Origin: Cryptomeria japonica
Taxonomy: Eukaryota; Streptophyta; Pinopsida; Cupressales; Cupressaceae
NCBI RefSeq assembly: GCF_030272615.1
Contig: NC_081407.1
Span: 438,061,230 to 438,125,229, forward strand
Direction of reading: 5' to 3'
DNA length: 64,000 nucleotides
This document shows positions 59,576-64,000 of this stretch, piece by piece (positions within the stretch are counted from its first letter, which is position 1; each line of letters starts with the position of its first letter). The translations under genes were made by a program, and so were the position numbers. The notes beneath the pieces are model-generated. The model worked only from the letters and a program-made list of their open reading frames with translations, did no database searches and was not told the DNA's origin.

Positions 59576-60611
59576 AGTTAATCCAATATTTGTTACCCAT
59601 TCAATACGTTCAAATTACAAGCTTTATAACAAGTTAATCCAATAATTGTAACCTAGCGAGTTTCTTTCCATGCTTACTTCTTTTCATTAACATTAACAAA
59701 ATACTTTCCATAATCATATTTACAATATTTTATGACCCTAATTACTACATTTAACAAGATGACTATATTCATGCGTTCAAGAGTTAACTTCATTAAATCC
59801 CCATTATACACTTGCAAAATGGAACCATACGTGTTAGCTCTAACTAAGAAACATGAGAGACAAAAGCATCACATAACACAAAAATGATCTCGGAGTTCAC
59901 CCCTAGAGGGCTACATCTTCGGGTCTGCTCAACTGCAAGACCCCTCTGACAATTAATATAGTTAAGATTACATAAGTTTCATGTCATTTACATCTCTGCC
60001 TTATAGGCGAACACAACCACTATACAATGACCACTCGGACAATAAATACATAAATGATCCTTTCATAGAAGCGGATCCAACTGATCACATCTAAAGCAAT
60101 TTCAAAGGTCTCTTGTCTGACGGTACCCTAACTAGGGACTTGACCCCCTATGGCCAACCACAGACCCACCAGACGACAGGGTCCTAACAAGCATATCAAG
60201 TCTTACCATTACATAACCAAAATCGAATATAGAAATTTAAATCTGCATAGGCATTAACCGGCAGTGGCATTCGTTTACCATATTGATTTAACTATTAAAG
60301 TCGATCAAGTTTATGGATTTTCTAAATTAACTTTTATTTAAAATCCACATTAATCCACAATTAATACTTAATCTATGTTAATAATATATATTATCCAGAA
60401 TTGGGCACGATCAATATCTATTTAATAACATGAAATCAAGTATGGATTACCTAAATATCAATTATCTAAAATCCAAGTATTATTTAATAATCTAAAATTA
60501 AATAATATATAAAATAAAAAAAACTTGAATTTAATTAATTAAACTTCATCCAAATTTGCTTATTAATTTAATATTAAATTATTATTATTATTATTTAAAA
60601 AAAAAAAGAAA

Positions 60612-61343
60612 TGAACACCGAGATTTATGAAATCTCTTAAAATAAAATAGAGATTATTAAAAATCTCATCTCCAACACTCTGCATTATTATTTTTATTTT
60701 TTTTAAAAATGAACACAGAGATTTATGAAATCTCATAAAATAAAATAGAGATTATTAAAAATCTCATCTCCAGCACTCTGCATTATTTTATTTAAAAAAA
60801 ATAAAAATATAAATGAACACTTATTAAAAATCTCATCTCCAACACTCTGCATTATTTTTATTTAAAAAAAGAAGAAGAAATGAACACAGAGATTTATGAA
60901 ATCTCTTAAAATAAAATAGAGATTATTAAAAATCTCATCTCCAGCACTCTGCATTATTTTAGTTTTTTAAAAATAGAAATGAACACAGAGATTTATGAAA
61001 TCTCTTAAAATAAAATAGAGATTATTAAAAATCTCATCTTCAGCACTCTGCATTATTTTATTTAAAAAAAATAAAATAGAAATGAACACAAAGATTTATG
61101 AAATCTCTTAAAATAAAATAGAGATTATTAAAAATCTCATCTCCAGCACTCTGCATTATTATATTTTTAAAAAAATAGAAATGAACACAAAGATTTATGA
61201 AATCTCTTAAAATAAAATAGAGATTATTAAAAATCTCATCTTCAACACTCTGCATTATTTTATTTAAAAAAAAAATAGAAATGAACACAGAGATTTATGA
61301 AATCTCTTAAAATAAAATAGAGATTATTAAAAATCTCATCTCC
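60612..61343. repeat. eight-unit ~100-bp tandem array in solo LTR
   Basis: Units start at AAATGAACAC near 60610, 60707, 60811, 60877, 60976, 61079, 61178 and 61279. Each carries AGAGATTTATGAAATCTCT, then TAGAGATTATTAAAAATCTC, then CATCTCCAGCACTCTGCATT and an A/T-rich spacer of variable length. The third unit lacks about 45 bases and the last stops early. Confidence 0.93.
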
Positions 61344-62752
61344 ATGGATTACTAAATTAACAAATCTATTGTAAATAACCATTCAAATAATCAATATTTT
61401 TTTTTTCAAGCAAAGTGCATAGTTTTTAAATCCCCAAATCCAACATAAATATAAAATTAATTTGTAAGATTTTTCATTAACCAACACTGTTCTTTCAAAG
61501 CCAAACAGTAAGATTCTTTGGCAAGCAAGGAAATAATCAAAACCCTACCTCCATTCGCATTTCCTGGAAGAGTTTTGTTGCAGAGCCCAACCTCCAAGCT
61601 CCAGATCCTTATTTCCCCAACATGCATAAAAATTTCTTCTTCCCACAGACTGTCGGCTCCTTCCTGTGAACTTCCCCCTAAAATAATTTTGAAAAAAAAA
61701 AATATATGAAACCTAAACTCTTTTTAGGTTTTCCCCCAAAAAATATTTTCCAATAATTAAAATATTTCAAAAAAGCATTTTGTTTTATTTGTTTTAACTA
61801 AATAAAAAAAATGCTTTTCTCTCCCTCATGTAATTTCTAATTTTTTTTTTTTTTTTTTAATAACACAACTTAGCATTTTTTTTTTTAAGATTATATGAGG
61901 GTAAAATATATTGCTTTATTTATTTATTATTATTTTTTATAATTCTTTTATTTTAAAACAATATCATATATTTTAATCTTGCTTTTCTAATTAAATTGAT
62001 TTTCTTAATAAACTAAAAGAAAACAACCTTTCTATTTTTTTTATAAAAGGGCAAGAGATTAAATTAATTTTATTTAAAATTAATTTAAATCTTTCCTTTC
62101 CACAATCATAACTAAATAAATTAATCAATTAAAACTAATCATTTAATTAAACTAGCTACAAGTTTAAATTGAACAATTCTAAATAACGACTAATCACATA
62201 AAGGGAGTCTATTTAATCTAGTCCCTTAATTTACTTATTTTTATGCATAAACACACATTTAACAAATTAAATAAAAAGGATAATTACTCAATTTACCAAA
62301 TCACAAAACACGCAATCCATGAAGGCCAAGCAAACAGACGATTGACCACGCTCACACGAGCACGACTAGGGTTAAATGAGGGTCTCCCGACCTCCTAATC
62401 CAATTTCTAAGGGTTAATGAAGAGCACTCAAACCTGTGAATTCAGATGGTAGTCGAACCTTGCATCCATGCGGAATTGTACCTACAATCTCGTGCAACCA
62501 TGAGTCATGCAAGCATACATATATATACATTTTCAATGAAGGTGTTAGCTCGAGATTTATAATAAGAATTAGGGAAACCATTAAACTTACACAAGAATCG
62601 ATGTGAAAGCACAATAATCAGGTATGCACAATATTCATATTATCTAATCTACAAAATTACATAACGTAAATTTAACCATTCAAGAATGCCACATAGGAAG
62701 TCAACCAAGGTCAAAACAGTTTTACAAGGCCGACTAGGGTAGGGGCATTACA

Positions 62753-62757
62753 GATGG
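62753..62757. repeat. target-site duplication GATGG, right copy
   Basis: GATGG directly after GGGGCATTACA; the gypsy pol frame resumes here. Confidence 0.93.
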
Positions 62758-64000
62758 ATTCTCTGGTTACAATCAAATAAAAATCGCATCTGAGGACTAG
62801 CACAAAACAACATTCACTTGTCCTTGGGGAACTTTCTGTTGGAATGTCATGCCCTTTGGGCTAAAAAATGTAGGCGCTACATATCAAAGGGCCATGACTA
62901 CTATCTTTCATGATCTCATGCATGTAACTGTGGAAGATTATGTTGACGACCTCTTGGGAAAATCAATAGATAGAGATACACATTTGGACATACTTTCAGT
63001 CATCTTTGATCGGTTGGAAAAGTATAAAGTAAGATTAAACCCCAAGAAATGTGTCTTTGGAGTGACCCCCGGGAAGCTCCTGGGATTCATTGTCTCAAAA
63101 AAAGGAATTGAAGTTGATCCAACAAAAGTCAAGGCCATCTTAGAGATGCAACCACCGTGAAATATCAGTCAACTTCGATCTTTGCAAGGGAGACTCCAAT
63201 CCATACGAAGATTCATAGCACAACTTGCAGATAAGTGTAATCCTTTTCAGCACTTGCTACATAAAAACATCAAATTCAAATGGGATGATAACTGTCAACA
63301 GGGTTTCCAGATACTCAAAGATTATCTTCTGAATCCGCCAGTTTTGATGCCACCAATTCTAGATCAACCTCTATTACTATACATATCAGCTACTTCAACA
63401 ACATTGGGGGCACTCTTAGCACAACAGGTTGCTGAGGGTAAAGAAAAGGCAGTATACTATATCAGTCGCACATTGGTGGGATATGAGCTAAATTACACAC
63501 CAATTGAGCGTGCATGTCTCGCTGTGGTCTTTGCTTCACAGAAATTATGAAATTACATGCTAACTCATAAGACTAAGTTGGTTGCAAGGATTGATCCATT
63601 GAAATACCATCTCAATAAAGCAAAACTTACTGGGCGACTAGCCAAATGGGTGATGATCCTGAGTGAATTTGACATCGAGTATGTGGACAGAAAAGAAATA
63701 AAAGGACAAGCCATCGCAGATCAGTTAGTAGATGCCCCAATGATAGATGATGTTCCTCTAATTTAAGAATTTCCAGATGAATCCATCTTAACAGTGTCAC
63801 ATGCAAAGCTATGGCAACTATACTTTGACGGCTCATACACACAGCATGGGGTAGGAGCTGGTATCCTCTTCATAACTCCTCAAGGGGATTCTATACCAAA
63901 ATCATATAGGTTATCATTTCCCTGCACTAATAACATAGCGGAATATGAGACATTAACAATTGGATTACGGATGGCAGTTCAGTGGAAGATCCAGGAACTT
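62758..64000 (+). pseudogene. gypsy pol: reverse transcriptase 3' part, RNase H, second RNase H (continues past window)
   Basis: The pol frame continues with FSGYNQIKIA, MPFGLKNVGATYQRAM, the active site EDYVDDLLGKS (around 62935) and KKCVFG..GKLLGFIVS. RNase H follows (63330-63760) with LLLYISATSTTLGALLAQ and the YELNYTPIERACLAVVFA segment. After a short linker ending DQLVDAP, a second RNase H begins near 63810 with LYFDGSYTQHGVGAGILF and NNIAEYETLTIGLRMA. The second, archaeal-type RNase H is the known hallmark of the Tat lineage of plant Ty3/gypsy. Stops at about 62798 (TAG), 63158 (TGA), 63548 (TGA) and 63764 (TAA) inactivate it. Integrase and the 3' LTR are outside the window. Confidence 0.9.

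Larger units (their letters stand above)
58532..62752. repeat. 4221-bp solo LTR (giant LTR) inserted in gypsy pol
   Basis: Begins TGTAATGCCCC and ends GGGGCATTACA, perfect 11-bp inverted ends, flanked by a perfect 5-bp duplication GATGG. TG..CA ends with a 5-bp duplication are the mark of an LTR-retrotransposon insertion; TGTAATRCCC ends are seen in plant gypsy (chromovirus-like) LTRs. I see no second LTR, PBS, or long frame inside, so a solo LTR is the simplest reading; a coding-free non-autonomous element is the alternative. Inside are a degenerate 39-bp tandem array, an eight-unit 100-bp array and very AT-rich flanks. Strand is unassigned. Confidence 0.85.

Noticed and set aside
60612-61343. 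Regular ~100-bp repeats as a CRISPR array
   Set aside because: Units are whole tandem copies with A/T spacers that are not unique sequences, inside a plant LTR; no cas genes.

Overview
This is a stretch of plant nuclear DNA, AT-rich and dominated by old transposable elements. The families present (Ty1/copia elements with 1-1.5 kb LTRs, a dual-RNase-H Ty3/gypsy element, intron-containing CACTA transposases, a LINE RNase H fragment, a PLS-type PPR fragment) and the depth of nesting point to a land plant with a large genome, most likely a gymnosperm such as a conifer. That assignment is inference and the species cannot be named. I find no clearly intact cellular gene. The only recognisable cellular genes are a decayed CWC22 splicing-factor copy and a decayed PPR gene. 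One 500-base run of N (15484-15983) is an assembly gap.

Layout: (1) 1-7862, minus strand: two copies of the 3' half of an unrecognised coiled-coil/acidic gene ('ORFx') separated by a gag pseudogene and an LTR-like spacer, as in a tandem retroelement array that shares an LTR. (2) 7863-15483: mostly non-coding, with a probable gypsy LTR fragment, a solo copia-type LTR (10653-12090), a long TG microsatellite inside duplicated flanks, and a LINE RNase H pseudogene. (3) 15984-22907, minus strand: a CACTA (En/Spm) transposase gene of about ten exons followed, in the same orientation, by a multi-exon gene with a SET domain. (4) 23235-25226, minus strand: CWC22 retro-pseudogene. (5) 26660-27598: PPR pseudogene. 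(6) 28699-29957: second solo LTR, then unrecognised sequence to about 33650.

(7) 33655 to the end is a nested stack. A plus-strand CACTA transposase pseudogene is split by copia element 1 (35936-42641) and copia element 2 (from 43930). The 3' LTR of copia 2 is itself cut at 50772/50773 by a Tat-lineage Ty3/gypsy element, which runs past the window end. That gypsy element is interrupted in its reverse-transcriptase gene by a 4221-bp solo LTR (58532-62752) with perfect 11-bp terminal inverted repeats and a perfect GATGG target duplication. The order of insertion can therefore be read directly: CACTA first, then the two copias, then gypsy, then the solo LTR.

The most interesting items are the SET-domain gene that sits with the CACTA transposase and looks better preserved than it; five regularly spaced AT palindromes in the gypsy LTR U3; a copia polyprotein frame with 14 nonsense codons and no frameshift over 4.1 kb; tandem hairpin-bearing repeats inside the giant solo LTR; and decamer-like repeats at both ends of the gypsy leader. 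All coordinates of LTR ends and exons were read by eye and can be off by a few bases.
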